NCBI GenBank assembly: GCA_963765585.1
Contig: CAVXXB010000010.1
Span: 1-64,000, forward strand
Source: CAVXXB01 sp963765585
Lineage (GTDB): Bacteria; Calditrichota; Calditrichia; JAJRVZ01
Direction: 5' to 3'
DNA length: 64,000 nucleotides
The translations under genes were made by a program, and so were the position numbers. A model generated the notes under the pieces. It was not told the origin of the DNA. It worked only from the letters and a program-made list of their open reading frames with translations, and did no database searches. This document shows, in pieces, positions 30,589-40,450 of this stretch; within the stretch, counting starts at the first letter, position 1, and every line of letters starts with the position of its first letter.

Positions 30589-31833
30589 ATGATACTACGA
30601 GAATTATTTGAAATGGCTGTCGCTGCCATTATGAATCATAAGTTGCGATCTTTTTTAACTTTGATCGGTATTATTGCGGGTGTGGCCTCTATTATTGGTG
30701 TTATGACCGGAATTTCGGTTATTCAAAAAACCATAGAAGGTGAGTTAAGTGTGCTCGGCTCGACAGTGTTTCAGGTACAAAAATGGGCAGCTGGCGGCCC
30801 GTTAACAGAAGAAGAGCGCCGGAAAATAAGACGTCGTCGACCCACAACAGTGGCACACGCCAACGCCATAAGAGATGGTGTGTCTACTGTCTCTATGGTA
30901 GGTTCAGAGTTATGGGATTTTGGCCACATCATTAAATATCGGGAAAATCAAACCAATCGTAATGTTACCATCTGTGGTGGTACGCCGGAATATGGACCAA
31001 ATAATACACACTGGGTTGAATATGGGCGAACAGTTTCCAATCAGGATATAAAACTGCAAAGACAAGTTATTGTGCTCGGATTTGCAATAGCTCAGAAATT
31101 GTTTCCCTGGACTGATCCGTTGAATAAGGTTGTAAAAGTAGATGGCCGTAAGTTCCGGGTAATCGGATTGTTTGGTGAAAAGAAATCTGCAATGGGTGGA
31201 AATTTTGATAATTATGCCCTGATTCCCATCACACTGATCGAAAAATTATATGGTAATACCCGATTTGGAGAACCCCGATCCGTAAATATTACGGTGAGGG
31301 CCAAATCAAATGAAGTCATGCAGGATGCCCTGGATGAAACAAGGGCTGTCATGCGCCGTGAGAGAAACCTAAAGCCAAATGAAGAAGATGATTTTACCAT
31401 ATTTACCAATGACACCCAGATCAAGGCATTTAATGAGGCCACGGCTGGTATAAAAACCGGTGCGTTTGTTATTGGTATTATTGCCCTGATAGTTGCCGGG
31501 ATCGGTATTATGAATATTATGCTGGTCTCGGTGATCGAACGAACACGTGAAATCGGTGTGCGAAAATCAATTGGAGCCAAACGAAAAAATATTCTCCTGC
31601 AATTTTTATTCGAAGCCATAATTCTAAGTAATATCGGTGGTTTATTTGGTGTTCTGGTCGGTTTTGGCCTGGGAAATATCGTTAGTATTTTGACCGGATT
31701 TCCGGTAAATGTCCCCATAGATTGGGCAATTATTGGTCTGGCATTTTGTACTGCCGTAGGCTTGGTATTCGGCTTCTGGCCTGCTTATAAAGCAGCTCTT
31801 TTAAATCCGATTGAATCACTGCGGTATGAATGA
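30589..31833 (+). CDS. MacB/FtsX-type ABC transporter permease (second subunit)
   Basis: 414 residues with the same layout as the preceding permease: N-terminal TM (SFLTLIGIIAGVASIIGVMT), periplasmic MacB_PCD domain, three C-terminal TMs, signature SVIERTREIGVRKSIGAKRK and ending NPIESLRYE. The two are clearly paralogous. No ATP-binding protein gene follows, so the ATPase must be encoded elsewhere or supplied by another system. Confidence 0.92.
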   Translation: MILRELFEMAVAAIMNHKLRSFLTLIGIIAGVASIIGVMTGISVIQKTIEGELSVLGSTVFQVQKWAAGGPLTEEERRKIRRRRPTTVAHANAIRDGVSTVSMVGSELWDFGHIIKYRENQTNRNVTICGGTPEYGPNNTHWVEYGRTVSNQDIKLQRQVIVLGFAIAQKLFPWTDPLNKVVKVDGRKFRVIGLFGEKKSAMGGNFDNYALIPITLIEKLYGNTRFGEPRSVNITVRAKSNEVMQDALDETRAVMRRERNLKPNEEDDFTIFTNDTQIKAFNEATAGIKTGAFVIGIIALIVAGIGIMNIMLVSVIERTREIGVRKSIGAKRKNILLQFLFEAIILSNIGGLFGVLVGFGLGNIVSILTGFPVNVPIDWAIIGLAFCTAVGLVFGFWPAYKAALLNPIESLRYE

Positions 31834-31860
31834 TCTGGGCTTGTGCTTGTGGTGTAAATG

Positions 31861-32082
31861 AATAGAACACGGATTACGCGGAACACACGGATTTCCGCGG
31901 AATAAAAAAAATGAAAAATAAATTTATAATTTAGTTATTTGTTATTAGTAAATACCAGACCAAATAATAATTTAATCTCTAATCTCTAATCTCTAATCTC
32001 TAATTATTCTCTATTCTCTAACTCCTAACTTTCATTTCTTATCCGCGTTGATCCGTGTATTCCGAGTAATCCGTGTTCTATT
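31861..32082. repeat. 222-bp MITE-like element with ~30-bp terminal inverted repeats
   Basis: The left end, AATAGAACACGGATTAC then CGGAA and ACACGGAT, matches the complement of the right end (32039-32082) at nearly all of about 30 positions. Inside are repeated TCTCTAA heptamers (31975-32003) but no gene. The end sequence is related to the inner blocks of the toxin-antitoxin inverted repeat. I see no target duplication. Confidence 0.75.
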
Positions 32083-32117
32083 GGTCTTGTCCTTCCCCAG
32101 AAAAAAAATATTTTGAT

Positions 32118-32164
32118 TTGCAACTTTAGTGTATTATATTCGTAATACACTAATACAGTTGCAA
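32118..32164. promoter_or_regulatory. palindromic operator upstream of the GntR regulator
   Basis: Inner perfect arms TAGTGTATTA (32127-32136) and TAATACACTA (32143-32152), and outer arms TTGCAACT (32118-32125) and AGTTGCAA (32157-32164). It ends 9 bases before ATG 32174, as expected for autorepression by the GntR/YtrA-type regulator. Confidence 0.75.
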
Positions 32165-32173
32165 AGAAATATT

Positions 32174-32571
32174 ATGAAAAATCAAAATACACATCTGTTC
32201 CAGATAAATCCCACTCCGGGGAGCCTATCTACCGCCAAATAATAAACCAGGTAACTAATCTTGTTTATAGTGGTGCTATATCCGCCGGAGATGAACTTCC
32301 TTCTGTGAGACAACTTGCCCTGCATTTTGATATTAATCCCATGACTATCTCAAAAGCCTATAGTATTCTGGAAATGAACAGGGTTGTTGAAAGACGGAGG
32401 GGCAAGGGAATGATCATTGCAAAACAACACAAAGTTCAAAAAGATCTTTCGCAAAGGCTGCAAATATTACGTCCGGATCTGGATAAAATAATTCAAAAGG
32501 CACAGCAACTGGCCATTCCCGGTAAAGACCTTAAAAAAATGATTATTAAAATACTGGAGGAGACAAAATGA
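32174..32571 (+). CDS. GntR (YtrA-subfamily) transcriptional regulator (frameshift)
   Basis: About 132 residues. The short winged-helix protein has PIYRQIINQVTNLVYSGAIS, then GDELPSVRQLALHFDINPMT and VVERRRGKGMII, the GntR DNA-binding domain, plus a short helical C-terminus as in YtrA regulators. A base appears to be missing near 32213 (ACTCCGGGG, native TSGEPIYRQ), which splits the first 13 residues from the rest. Its stop overlaps the ABC ATPase start by 4 bases. YtrA proteins usually repress their own ABC transporter operon, and a strong palindrome precedes it. Confidence 0.88.
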
Positions 32572-33446
32572 ATAATCCAGTGATACAAATTAAGAATTTA
32601 AAAAAGGGATTTTTTCAAAAAGAGGTACTAAAAAGTATCAGCATTGATATTAATGAGGGGTGTATTCTCGGATTGGTCGGCAAAAACGGAGCAGGAAAAT
32701 CTACGCTTATTAAATGTCTGCTGGGATTAATTAATCCGGATGGTGGCGAATGCCAGATTTATGACAAACTTTCCTGGAATTTAAACGCCGATATTAAACA
32801 TCGTATCGGATATGTACCACAAAAAATGTCTGGATTCCGTTGGATGCGGGTAGAAACCATGCTTGATTATACCGGTTCATTTTACAAATCCTGGAACAGG
32901 AAAAGAGTAATTGATTTACTGAAGGAGTGGGATCTTGATTCCTGGATGAAAATTGGTGCGCTTTCCGAAGGTGAAAAACAAAAGCTTTCAATTATTCAGG
33001 CCATGGGACATAATCCGGATATTTATATTTTTGATGAACCGGTTGCCAGCCTGGATCCGGTTGCCCGGCGCAAATTCATCCGACAACTGGTCGAAATGAA
33101 TCTGAACGAAGATAAAACAATGTTATTTTCCACACATATCACATCTGATCTTGAGAGAATCGCGGCCGATATCGCCATCTTAAATGAAGGAAATATTCAG
33201 TTCATGGGTGACCTTGCTGAGTTAAAAGAAAAAATAAAAAAATTGCACATCAGATCTGCGAAAGAACTACCAGAGAAGTTACCTTTTAATGACGTTTTAT
33301 ACTCACATGTAGACAAAAATTTAGCCACTGTGACAATACAAAATATATCTGAGGAGGAAATTGCATCATTCCAAAATGCATATGGAGCTAAAGTAACAGT
33401 GGAAAATTTAAACTTAGAGGATATCTTTCTGGAGATGAACCGATGA
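32568..33446 (+). CDS. ABC transporter ATP-binding protein
   Basis: 292 residues. Walker A GLVGKNGAGKSTLIKCLLGL, Q-loop (GYVPQKMSGF), signature LSEGEKQKLSIIQAMG (a variant of LSGGQ), Walker B NPDIYIFDEPVASLD and the H-switch STHIT. It is of the ABC-2/YtrB exporter type. It overlaps the GntR gene before it and the permease after it by 4 bases each, indicating translational coupling. It energises the permease at 33443. Confidence 0.94.
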   Translation: MNNPVIQIKNLKKGFFQKEVLKSISIDINEGCILGLVGKNGAGKSTLIKCLLGLINPDGGECQIYDKLSWNLNADIKHRIGYVPQKMSGFRWMRVETMLDYTGSFYKSWNRKRVIDLLKEWDLDSWMKIGALSEGEKQKLSIIQAMGHNPDIYIFDEPVASLDPVARRKFIRQLVEMNLNEDKTMLFSTHITSDLERIAADIAILNEGNIQFMGDLAELKEKIKKLHIRSAKELPEKLPFNDVLYSHVDKNLATVTIQNISEEEIASFQNAYGAKVTVENLNLEDIFLEMNR

Positions 33447-34820
33447 AGGCCATAAAATATATTTTTCTCTCATATTTTCAACAGCATTTCTTCGGCACAT
33501 TAGGTATCATTGCCGCATTTGTAATGCTGATCACCGGAAGTACCCAATTACTTAATTCACCAACTCCGGGATATAAGGGAATGCAGATTATTTTTTTCGC
33601 AGTTATTTATTTATCATTTGACTTAACCGGCCATCTAAAAAGACTGATCATGAGCAATGCAGCGGCTCTTTTGCCGGATTATAAAAGATATCAGGTGATC
33701 ACTTTTGGAATTGTTTTATCATTTTTTATTGGCATACCTCTTCTCATCGGTACTTTCAGAAATATGGAAATGTTCAGCTTGGTTGGCCATATTATTATTT
33801 ACCACTTCATTGATTATGTGGGTAATACTTCGATTAAGTGATAATCTCTTTTCGATTCTTGTTCTACTTTGGATTATTCGAATGGCGTATGAGATTTTAG
33901 GTTTGCCGATTGAGGTTCGAATTTTCCCGGCTGTTACAGAATATCTGGTCCATATTTCTTTATTTTTAATTATCGTTTCTATCATATTATTTTACATGAA
34001 TAGTCGGCACTATTTCAGAATATCAATTCTTGATTTTGAAAATATAGATCGGGATGAGCTGGATCCATGGTCAAAGGAATTCGACAAGACTACAGTTGTA
34101 ATCACAAAATATTTTGAGAAAACACTCGCAAAATTTGCAAATCTAAAAACACTCAGCAAAAACAATATCAACCGGTTATTCCGGATAACGCTTTTTAGCC
34201 CGAACCAGGCCGTAGCGGCGTCTGCAATAATGATCGTGATAGTGTTGGCTTTTATTTATAGTATCTTTCTTCTACTGCATCCTGAAGTTATTTATCAGCA
34301 CGAATGGATACTACCGATTCTTATATTGATATATCACATTTCGGGAATAATGATTACAACAGATTTTTTGCAGCACAGGGAGCGCTTATCTCTGCTTTGG
34401 ATGTACTCCGTTGCTAAATCCAGGAAGGATTTTATTTACACATTCTGTAGATCATATATATTCATTGTCTTACAAAATTTTCTGGCCATATCGATTGTTT
34501 ATTTTATAATCGCACTAACTATCTCAATAATATCTGTTCAGGATTTATTGCGTTTATTCATTAGCGGAATATTTATAAATCTTATGCTGATTGCGATCTC
34601 GCTCATTTATTTTGATGTGATCAGATCACCAGAGGCAAAAGGGTGGATGGTACCGAATATGCTTTTGGCCTTTATTCTTCTACCGGTATATTTTAAACAA
34701 ATTTCATACTTTACCCCAATTGTCCTTATGGTATTGATCATTATCTCAGTGCTGATGATATTTTTTGGGATTAGAAAATTGTATAAATCTGATCTGGATT
34801 TTAATAGTCCAGCATTTTAG
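33443..34820 (+). CDS. ABC-2-type permease (frameshift)
   Basis: About 458 residues with many hydrophobic helices (e.g. FGTLGIIAAFVMLITGSTQL, SAIMIVIVLAFIYSIFLLLH and LLAFILLPVYFKQISYF), consistent with an integral membrane permease. One extra base in the region of about 33815-33840 separates the N-terminal 125 residues from the rest (native ending HFIDY then the LRLSDNLFSILVLLW frame). It is partner of the preceding ATPase. The substrate is unknown; YtrA-linked ABC-2 systems often respond to cell-envelope stress. Confidence 0.85.
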
Positions 34821-34825
34821 TTTGA

Positions 34826-37795
34826 CTATTTTACCTGATTGGATACGTAGTCCAGGACAATATCACGGGCTTTTGTGGATTGACCCAGTATTTGATGTAT
34901 CCGTTCCATAATTGCCTTGGGTGTGCCCCATTCCGGATGTGTACCTCTGACAAACACAGCGCCAAGCCGCCCCAGGTAATGTTCCTGAATCTTGTCTTCA
35001 GCAGAAACCATCAAGCGATATAAATTCCTGATTGTACGTAAAAAGTAGATCGATTCGGTGAGGATGTCCAATTGCAGTGCTATTTTGGGAAATTGTGGTT
35101 TAATTTCCTCGAAATACGTCTCAGACAATGCAGAAGTATCGGAGAGAGAGGCTTTTAAAACCAGGGCGACTGCCTCAATGTCTCTAAGACCACCCCGTGT
35201 TTCCTTTAAACTGATCGTGCCTTCGGAACGTTCTTTGTTTATTTTTTCCCTGTTTGATATTTCCTCCAACATACGATCAATATATATACGTTTACGATCA
35301 AATACATATGGCTGGAGTATTTGGTCATGCACCTTTTGTTCCATTTCTCTGCTTCCCGTGATCATTCTGGCGCCCAGAAGTTGCGAGAGATCAATAAAAC
35401 TGTCCTCACTATCAGAGGCAAGATATTCACTGATCTGTTTAATCGTATTTACAAATCCGCCCAAAATTTCTCCCAGGCGATAATGCGATAACAGGCCACG
35501 ATTTAGAATTTCACGGTTTATCCGGGTCATTATTTTTGTCGCGTGATTTATTATTTGCTCATCTTCGTCAGCAACAATTGCAATCAGATCATAATCATCA
35601 TCATAGGCCTGTCGGCGCGCATGGCCTCCGGCAGCAAATATGGCAAACGTATCGGTATCGGGTGGTGCCTGCTGAAGTTTGTTCTCTATTTCTTCAGAAC
35701 AAATGTCAAACAACGCATCCATATAATTGTCACAAAATTCGGTGAACTCCAGGTTGGTAATTTTTAATTCCACCCCGCGCATGGTTCCTATTCCAACCCG
35801 TAAAAACTCCAGATCATAATAGGCACCTAATACATTTTTTTTGTCTTTCAGATCAGGATACACATCAACCATCGCCAGAAGTCCGGAAGATATTTTCGAC
35901 ATCTTCGAATTATCTGTAACTGTATTTAAATATTCCGGATGATTGGATATGACACGCAGAAAAAAACGGTGAAAATATTGTCCCGACCATTTATGGATAT
36001 TACACAATTCGCGCATCTGGTAGTGATACTCAGCCAGGCGTTCGTTTATTACCGGTTTAGATAAAATCCGATCAAAGTATTCAAAATAGGACTCAGGTAT
36101 TAATTGCAGAAATTCGTGTATTACTTCCGGATAGTGACTATAGATACGACATAAGCGCTCCGTTGTGTAAGGATGTTTTTCAATATATTCGAGAAATGTA
36201 TGGCTCATACGATGAAAAATAGTATCACCGATTTCGTTGACCTGACGTTTACCGATCAGGGTGATGAATCGGGTGATGGTTATTAAAGTGAAACGCGACC
36301 ATTCGATGTATCTGTAGATTGCCTTTTCTTGCTCCCGTTCGCTTAAATTGTCAAATCCATGAATGAATTCATCCAGAACTTTCGGATTTTCCTCCATAAG
36401 ATCTAAGACATCATCCCAGTACTTTGTACCCACGTAAAACTGAGCATTCTTGATAAAATTCAGTACCAGTGAAGTCTGAGCTTCTCCGGATTGATCTTTC
36501 TTTCTTTCTGCTTTCAGTATTTTTATTAGTACAGAAATTTCTTTCAGATGTTTGTTAACATCCTTCATCAAAAATTCACATAATCTTCGGACTTCCTTTA
36601 CATATCGATAGTAATCGATAATTAATTGATCCCACGCAGTCACTGTACCGATGGCCTTATAGCCCATCCGTTCTGCTAACAGGATTAACTGATTGGTATT
36701 TAAATCTTCTGGTTGAAATGTTTCTTCCTGCATAATATAGAGTTGCATTAAAAATTTGAACATTTCCAAAAATGAAAGCGCCCTAAAGAGCAACTCATAC
36801 TCAGAACGAAATTCAGGTTCTTCTTTAATTATTACTTTTAATATATCCCAGGGATTTACCTCTTTTATGCCATGAATTGTTTTTTTTGCATACAGCATTG
36901 ATTTGAGCATTCGCAGAGCATCTACCTTGGGAGAAATGGCGTCTGTTTGAGGCGGGCTGATAAGCCAGGCGCGTGCTTCCCCCAGAATTCCCCGCAGAAA
37001 ACCTTCATGATACCGGATATTATTTTTGGATTTATAATAATATTTATCCAGTACCTTCTTCTGGAATTCCTTGAACAAGCGCTCGCTGCCGGAAATAATT
37101 TTTGCATTCAGGATTTCAGAAATAATGACCACATCCTGAATTCGTTTTCTTAGGAGCTCTGTATATTCCGATATCGTAGTGGTATACACATGTTTGCCCA
37201 CATGTTCAGATAGATGAAGGTGCAGTGGAGTTGCATAAACAAGCATGTTTTGTGTGATTTTTTGCAGTGCATGATTTAACAGGGTTACATCTTTATCTTC
37301 TTCTGTAATAATCCCTAAATCGATATCATCCTGATCTGTTCGGGTACCCACGCTACAGATAAAAAACTCGGGCGTTTCGATTCCTTCGAGATAGATATGA
37401 AGTAAATTCTCCAGATAGGCCTGACTTAAGGCCCGGTAATCATTACCAAATTGCATCAGGAATTGATGATATACCTCTGTTTGCGTTTCTCCGGAAATAA
37501 TCCCCAATGCCAAAATATCAATATTCCGGAAAATCATATACAAATACTGGAGCGCATAGTAACAACTAAGATTTTCCACACGGCGCTTTGTGTCAGCTTG
37601 AAGATTTGCAATAATTTTCATTTCATCCGGTGCTGAATAGCTGGAATGCCAAAGATGGACCTGTGTGGATTTGCCCGATTTATCGAGATCCTCAATCAGA
37701 TTATCTTTATGTTTCTTTATTGTAAAGGTAAACTTGTGTAGATGATTGCCAAGTTCGGAAACTCGCTTTTCCAGGGCATTGAAGGGATCTAACAT
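34826..37795 (-). CDS. large GlnD/GlnE-like nucleotidyltransferase-fold protein
   Basis: 989 residues, cytosolic. An N-terminal part with degenerate nucleotidyltransferase features (SVGTRTDQDDIDLGIITEED) is followed by a long helical middle. A second nucleotidyltransferase domain, FAIFAAGGHARRQAYDDDYD (about residues 700-720), has the GG and D-x-D metal-binding pattern. Downstream, SLKETRGGLRDIEAVALVLK matches the GlnD/GlnE-type helical domain motif GRGGLRDI. No ACT or HD domain is apparent, so it is not a standard PII uridylyltransferase. It could modify a regulatory protein; the target is unknown. It is convergent with the ABC permease, with the stops 5 bases apart. Confidence 0.7.
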   Translation of the reverse strand: MLDPFNALEKRVSELGNHLHKFTFTIKKHKDNLIEDLDKSGKSTQVHLWHSSYSAPDEMKIIANLQADTKRRVENLSCYYALQYLYMIFRNIDILALGIISGETQTEVYHQFLMQFGNDYRALSQAYLENLLHIYLEGIETPEFFICSVGTRTDQDDIDLGIITEEDKDVTLLNHALQKITQNMLVYATPLHLHLSEHVGKHVYTTTISEYTELLRKRIQDVVIISEILNAKIISGSERLFKEFQKKVLDKYYYKSKNNIRYHEGFLRGILGEARAWLISPPQTDAISPKVDALRMLKSMLYAKKTIHGIKEVNPWDILKVIIKEEPEFRSEYELLFRALSFLEMFKFLMQLYIMQEETFQPEDLNTNQLILLAERMGYKAIGTVTAWDQLIIDYYRYVKEVRRLCEFLMKDVNKHLKEISVLIKILKAERKKDQSGEAQTSLVLNFIKNAQFYVGTKYWDDVLDLMEENPKVLDEFIHGFDNLSEREQEKAIYRYIEWSRFTLITITRFITLIGKRQVNEIGDTIFHRMSHTFLEYIEKHPYTTERLCRIYSHYPEVIHEFLQLIPESYFEYFDRILSKPVINERLAEYHYQMRELCNIHKWSGQYFHRFFLRVISNHPEYLNTVTDNSKMSKISSGLLAMVDVYPDLKDKKNVLGAYYDLEFLRVGIGTMRGVELKITNLEFTEFCDNYMDALFDICSEEIENKLQQAPPDTDTFAIFAAGGHARRQAYDDDYDLIAIVADEDEQIINHATKIMTRINREILNRGLLSHYRLGEILGGFVNTIKQISEYLASDSEDSFIDLSQLLGARMITGSREMEQKVHDQILQPYVFDRKRIYIDRMLEEISNREKINKERSEGTISLKETRGGLRDIEAVALVLKASLSDTSALSETYFEEIKPQFPKIALQLDILTESIYFLRTIRNLYRLMVSAEDKIQEHYLGRLGAVFVRGTHPEWGTPKAIMERIHQILGQSTKARDIVLDYVSNQVK

Positions 37796-37883
37796 ATGCT
37801 TTAGAATTCGTAATTTTAATATTGAGTTATATAGTGGTTATGAGCTTGTTTTTTTTACCTCTACGACTAAATCAAATATGGTA

Positions 37884-38423
37884 TTAAGTTTTTACAAGAT
37901 TCTGACCATGCTTAAATGCAAGAATATTCGTTTCTTCTGTTCCTTTGGGTACCCGCGTCTTGATTGCATTTATCAGGGCGTCTTCACTCACGACATGTGT
38001 CAGATGTTCAATTGCACCAAGTGCAACTATATTGGCAACAATGCGTTTCCCAATTTTTTCCTCAGCAAATTTGGTGATTTCCAGTTGGTATATATGATAG
38101 TCTCCATCCGGAACATGGCTGACAAAACTGGAATCCACAACGATAATACCGCCGGATTTTACATCCTGTGCATATTTATCGACCGCTTCTTGTGTCATTG
38201 CAAGTAAAAGATCAATTTTGTCGGCCTTGGGGTAGTTGATATCTTCATCGCTGATAATTACTTCGGAACGACTGGCATCAGTTCGCGCCTCAGGACCATA
38301 AGATTGACTCTGGGTGGCATTCTTTTCATCGTATATGGCTGCCGCCTCGGCAAGAATTTTCCCCACAAGAATTAATCCCTGGCCTCCGGCCCCACCTAGT
38401 CGAATTTCATATCGAAAACTCAT
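37884..38423 (-). CDS. 2-oxoacid:ferredoxin oxidoreductase gamma subunit (orphan KorC-like)
   Basis: 179 residues. The N-terminus RLGGAGGQGLILVGKILAEA, followed by SYGPEARTDASRSEVIISDE, is the POR/KOR gamma-subunit signature. It normally acts with KorAB to oxidise 2-oxoacids to acyl-CoA with ferredoxin. No alpha or beta subunit is adjacent; the complete korDABC set lies 2.3 kb away on the other strand and has its own gamma subunit, clearly divergent from this one. It may be an alternative subunit for another complex. Confidence 0.9.
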   Translation of the reverse strand: MSFRYEIRLGGAGGQGLILVGKILAEAAAIYDEKNATQSQSYGPEARTDASRSEVIISDEDINYPKADKIDLLLAMTQEAVDKYAQDVKSGGIIVVDSSFVSHVPDGDYHIYQLEITKFAEEKIGKRIVANIVALGAIEHLTHVVSEDALINAIKTRVPKGTEETNILAFKHGQNLVKT

Positions 38424-38630
38424 GTTTCAATCCACCTATCTGATTAAATGACCACAATATAAAGCATTTTATTTTTGACAGGTTCTACTGAAAATACGAT
38501 AATACAATTGAATTATTTGGGATCCGACTCAATTACTCAATCGAGTGAAGCGAACATCCCTTCATTAACCGGAGAGGATTCTTAAAGAATGTAATGAATG
38601 GTTTTTTACTATGCAAAAGAAGTTTTGATG

Positions 38631-39401
38631 TTAATGAGATGTGTTATGTAAGTGATATTTAAAAAAAGTTTTCTCAACTGTAGTAAATAACCTGATCGGA
38701 GTTACAATTTTAAAAATGACCGGAAAACCTGTTCGAATTAATTGCATCGCATGTCTCAGTGCCCGTTTGTCAGCTAAATTTGTATCGTTCGTCGATACTA
38801 TAACCATGACTGGTTTTTTAAACGCACTGATCCGATTAATTTCCTGATGGACTTTACTTGAATCCAAATTGGTAAGAATTAAAAAATCACTGGCAGAAAT
38901 TTGATCAGGATACTTATGATTCCCGGTTTCAGACTCAATGAGGTGATAATAGCAGAAATTACTAAGCAAGTGCGGTGTTTTCTCTTTATGTTTTGTATTT
39001 GTCATTAGTATATGAAGTGGGGTCACGGTCTCACGGTATAATCTGATTAATTGCTCTTTATGCATCTTATAAAACTTTGAACAATCATTGGTATTTGAGG
39101 AGCAAAATTCTGACAAAGCCAGTGTAAATTGTTCTACATAATCAATGATTTTTTGATTTGGTGCCTTATTTAATTCTTCAAGATAAGTGAATATCATGGA
39201 TGGATCGCTGTGTTTCAGCTGATCTGTCATCATTGTTATTGCCTTGAATAAGAATTCCAAAGATTGCCGGTATAATAGTTCCGCTTTTTGATAATTTGAA
39301 TTTGAGATATACTTACCATAATAATATGTGGCCGGAAGGGCGCGAATTAATATGAGTGGAATGTTTTTCAACAAGCCTGGTCTGCGGATATTTTCATACA
39401 T
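38631..39401 (-). CDS. protein of unknown function
   Basis: 256 residues, cytosolic, not recognised. The N-terminal 130 residues are helical (LLYRQSLEFLFKAITMMTDQ). The C-terminal part alternates strands and helices (DFLILTNLDSSKVHQEINRI, FKKPVMVIVSTNDTNLADKR), suggesting a Rossmann-like or nucleotide-binding fold. The start at 39401 has a good ribosome site (AGAGGAAG) 7 bases upstream. The neighbours are an orphan KorC and a GNAT acetyltransferase, which give no clear functional hint. Confidence 0.7.
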   Translation of the reverse strand: MYENIRRPGLLKNIPLILIRALPATYYYGKYISNSNYQKAELLYRQSLEFLFKAITMMTDQLKHSDPSMIFTYLEELNKAPNQKIIDYVEQFTLALSEFCSSNTNDCSKFYKMHKEQLIRLYRETVTPLHILMTNTKHKEKTPHLLSNFCYYHLIESETGNHKYPDQISASDFLILTNLDSSKVHQEINRISAFKKPVMVIVSTNDTNLADKRALRHAMQLIRTGFPVIFKIVTPIRLFTTVEKTFFKYHLHNTSH

Positions 39402-39504
39402 GTTTGCTTCCTCTTATCTCCATATCTTCTCCCGAAATTGTATTCGGGGAAGCATTACTTATCTTATATACCTTGTCCGGATATTATTTCAGAACAGGTT
39501 TCAC

Positions 39505-40089
39505 TTATCTTGGGATTAAGTCCTGAATATAGTCTTCCATCAAGAGCCATAGTTCCTGAATATCGAGACTCATAATGATCAGATCGTGCCGGTTGCCTTT
39601 TATATCGGTTACATGTTTTTTCAGAACCGCCTCTTTTTTGAATCCCAGACGCTCAAAACACGAGATGGCCGATTTCTGGTTTTCCATAAGTTCGGCCTGT
39701 ATTTTGTACATATCTGTCGTCAGGGAATGAAAAAATAATTCTTTGGTTAAAATAGTGCACAATCCATGCCTTTGGTATTCAGGAGAGACGACCACACGTA
39801 ATTCACCCAGATTTCGCATCCACCCAAATCTTGAACGAAATATTGTACCAATGGCAATTATTTTGGAACCATTAAGCGCGATTACCGGAAACATATTCGA
39901 GTGATCAATCTGGCCAAATCTTTTAAGGATATTTTCCCGTTTCATTACGTCGATACGCAAATACATTCGATCCTTAATTGGCAAATTCTGAAAAAAGTCC
40001 ACAAGCAAATCGATATCATCCTCAGAAAGCAAGCGGAGTTCAATCTCTTTTGCATTTTTAATCCCGATAGATTTAGGATATTTTTCCAT
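39505..40089 (-). CDS. GNAT-family N-acetyltransferase
   Basis: 194 residues. It begins MEKYPKSIGIKNAKEIELRL and shows a GNAT core: MFPVIALNGSKIIAIGTIFR, the strand LGELRVVVSPEYQRHGLCTI with the acetyl-CoA binding Q/R-x-x-G-x pattern, and SAISCFERLGFKKEA. The acyl acceptor is unknown. ATG 40089 has GGAGGG 5 bases upstream and is preferred over an in-frame TTG four codons earlier, which lies inside that ribosome site. Confidence 0.88.
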   Translation of the reverse strand: MEKYPKSIGIKNAKEIELRLLSEDDIDLLVDFFQNLPIKDRMYLRIDVMKRENILKRFGQIDHSNMFPVIALNGSKIIAIGTIFRSRFGWMRNLGELRVVVSPEYQRHGLCTILTKELFFHSLTTDMYKIQAELMENQKSAISCFERLGFKKEAVLKKHVTDIKGNRHDLIIMSLDIQELWLLMEDYIQDLIPR

Positions 40090-40421
40090 GATACCCTCCA
40101 ATTCTCAAGTTCTGGTTTCCATGAATAATTGATGGTGTCATTTTCTATAAGAAATTTAAAATAACTGTGGTTTCTATAGTTTCTCCAGGTACGATCCTCC
40201 TGTTAAAAGGTCGCCACTTAAATTCAAACCAGTACCAGACAGAGTGCATATTCAATGAGTATTCAGGTGTATTAAGACTTTAAAAACGGTAGGAGATCTC
40301 AGGATGAATATTCGAAATAGAAATCAAATGAATGTGAGTCGCTCTTGAATAATATACAATGGACTTCCTGAGGGCGCAATAAAAATTAAAAAATCCAATT
40401 AGAATAAATATCATATTGTGA
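40090..40421. other. intergenic region upstream of the kor operon promoter
   Basis: Divergent region between the GNAT gene and korD. I see no gene. Possible frames are short, lack ribosome sites and have no recognisable domains. Confidence 0.5.
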
Positions 40422-40450
40422 TTGACATAAAAATATCTATACATTATATT
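40422..40450 (+). promoter_or_regulatory. sigma70-type promoter of the kor operon
   Basis: Consensus TTGACA (40422-40427), a 17-base spacer and TATATT (40445-40450). Transcription would start near 40457 and leave a leader of about 230 bases before the korD ATG at 40686. I found no riboswitch family in that leader. Confidence 0.65.
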
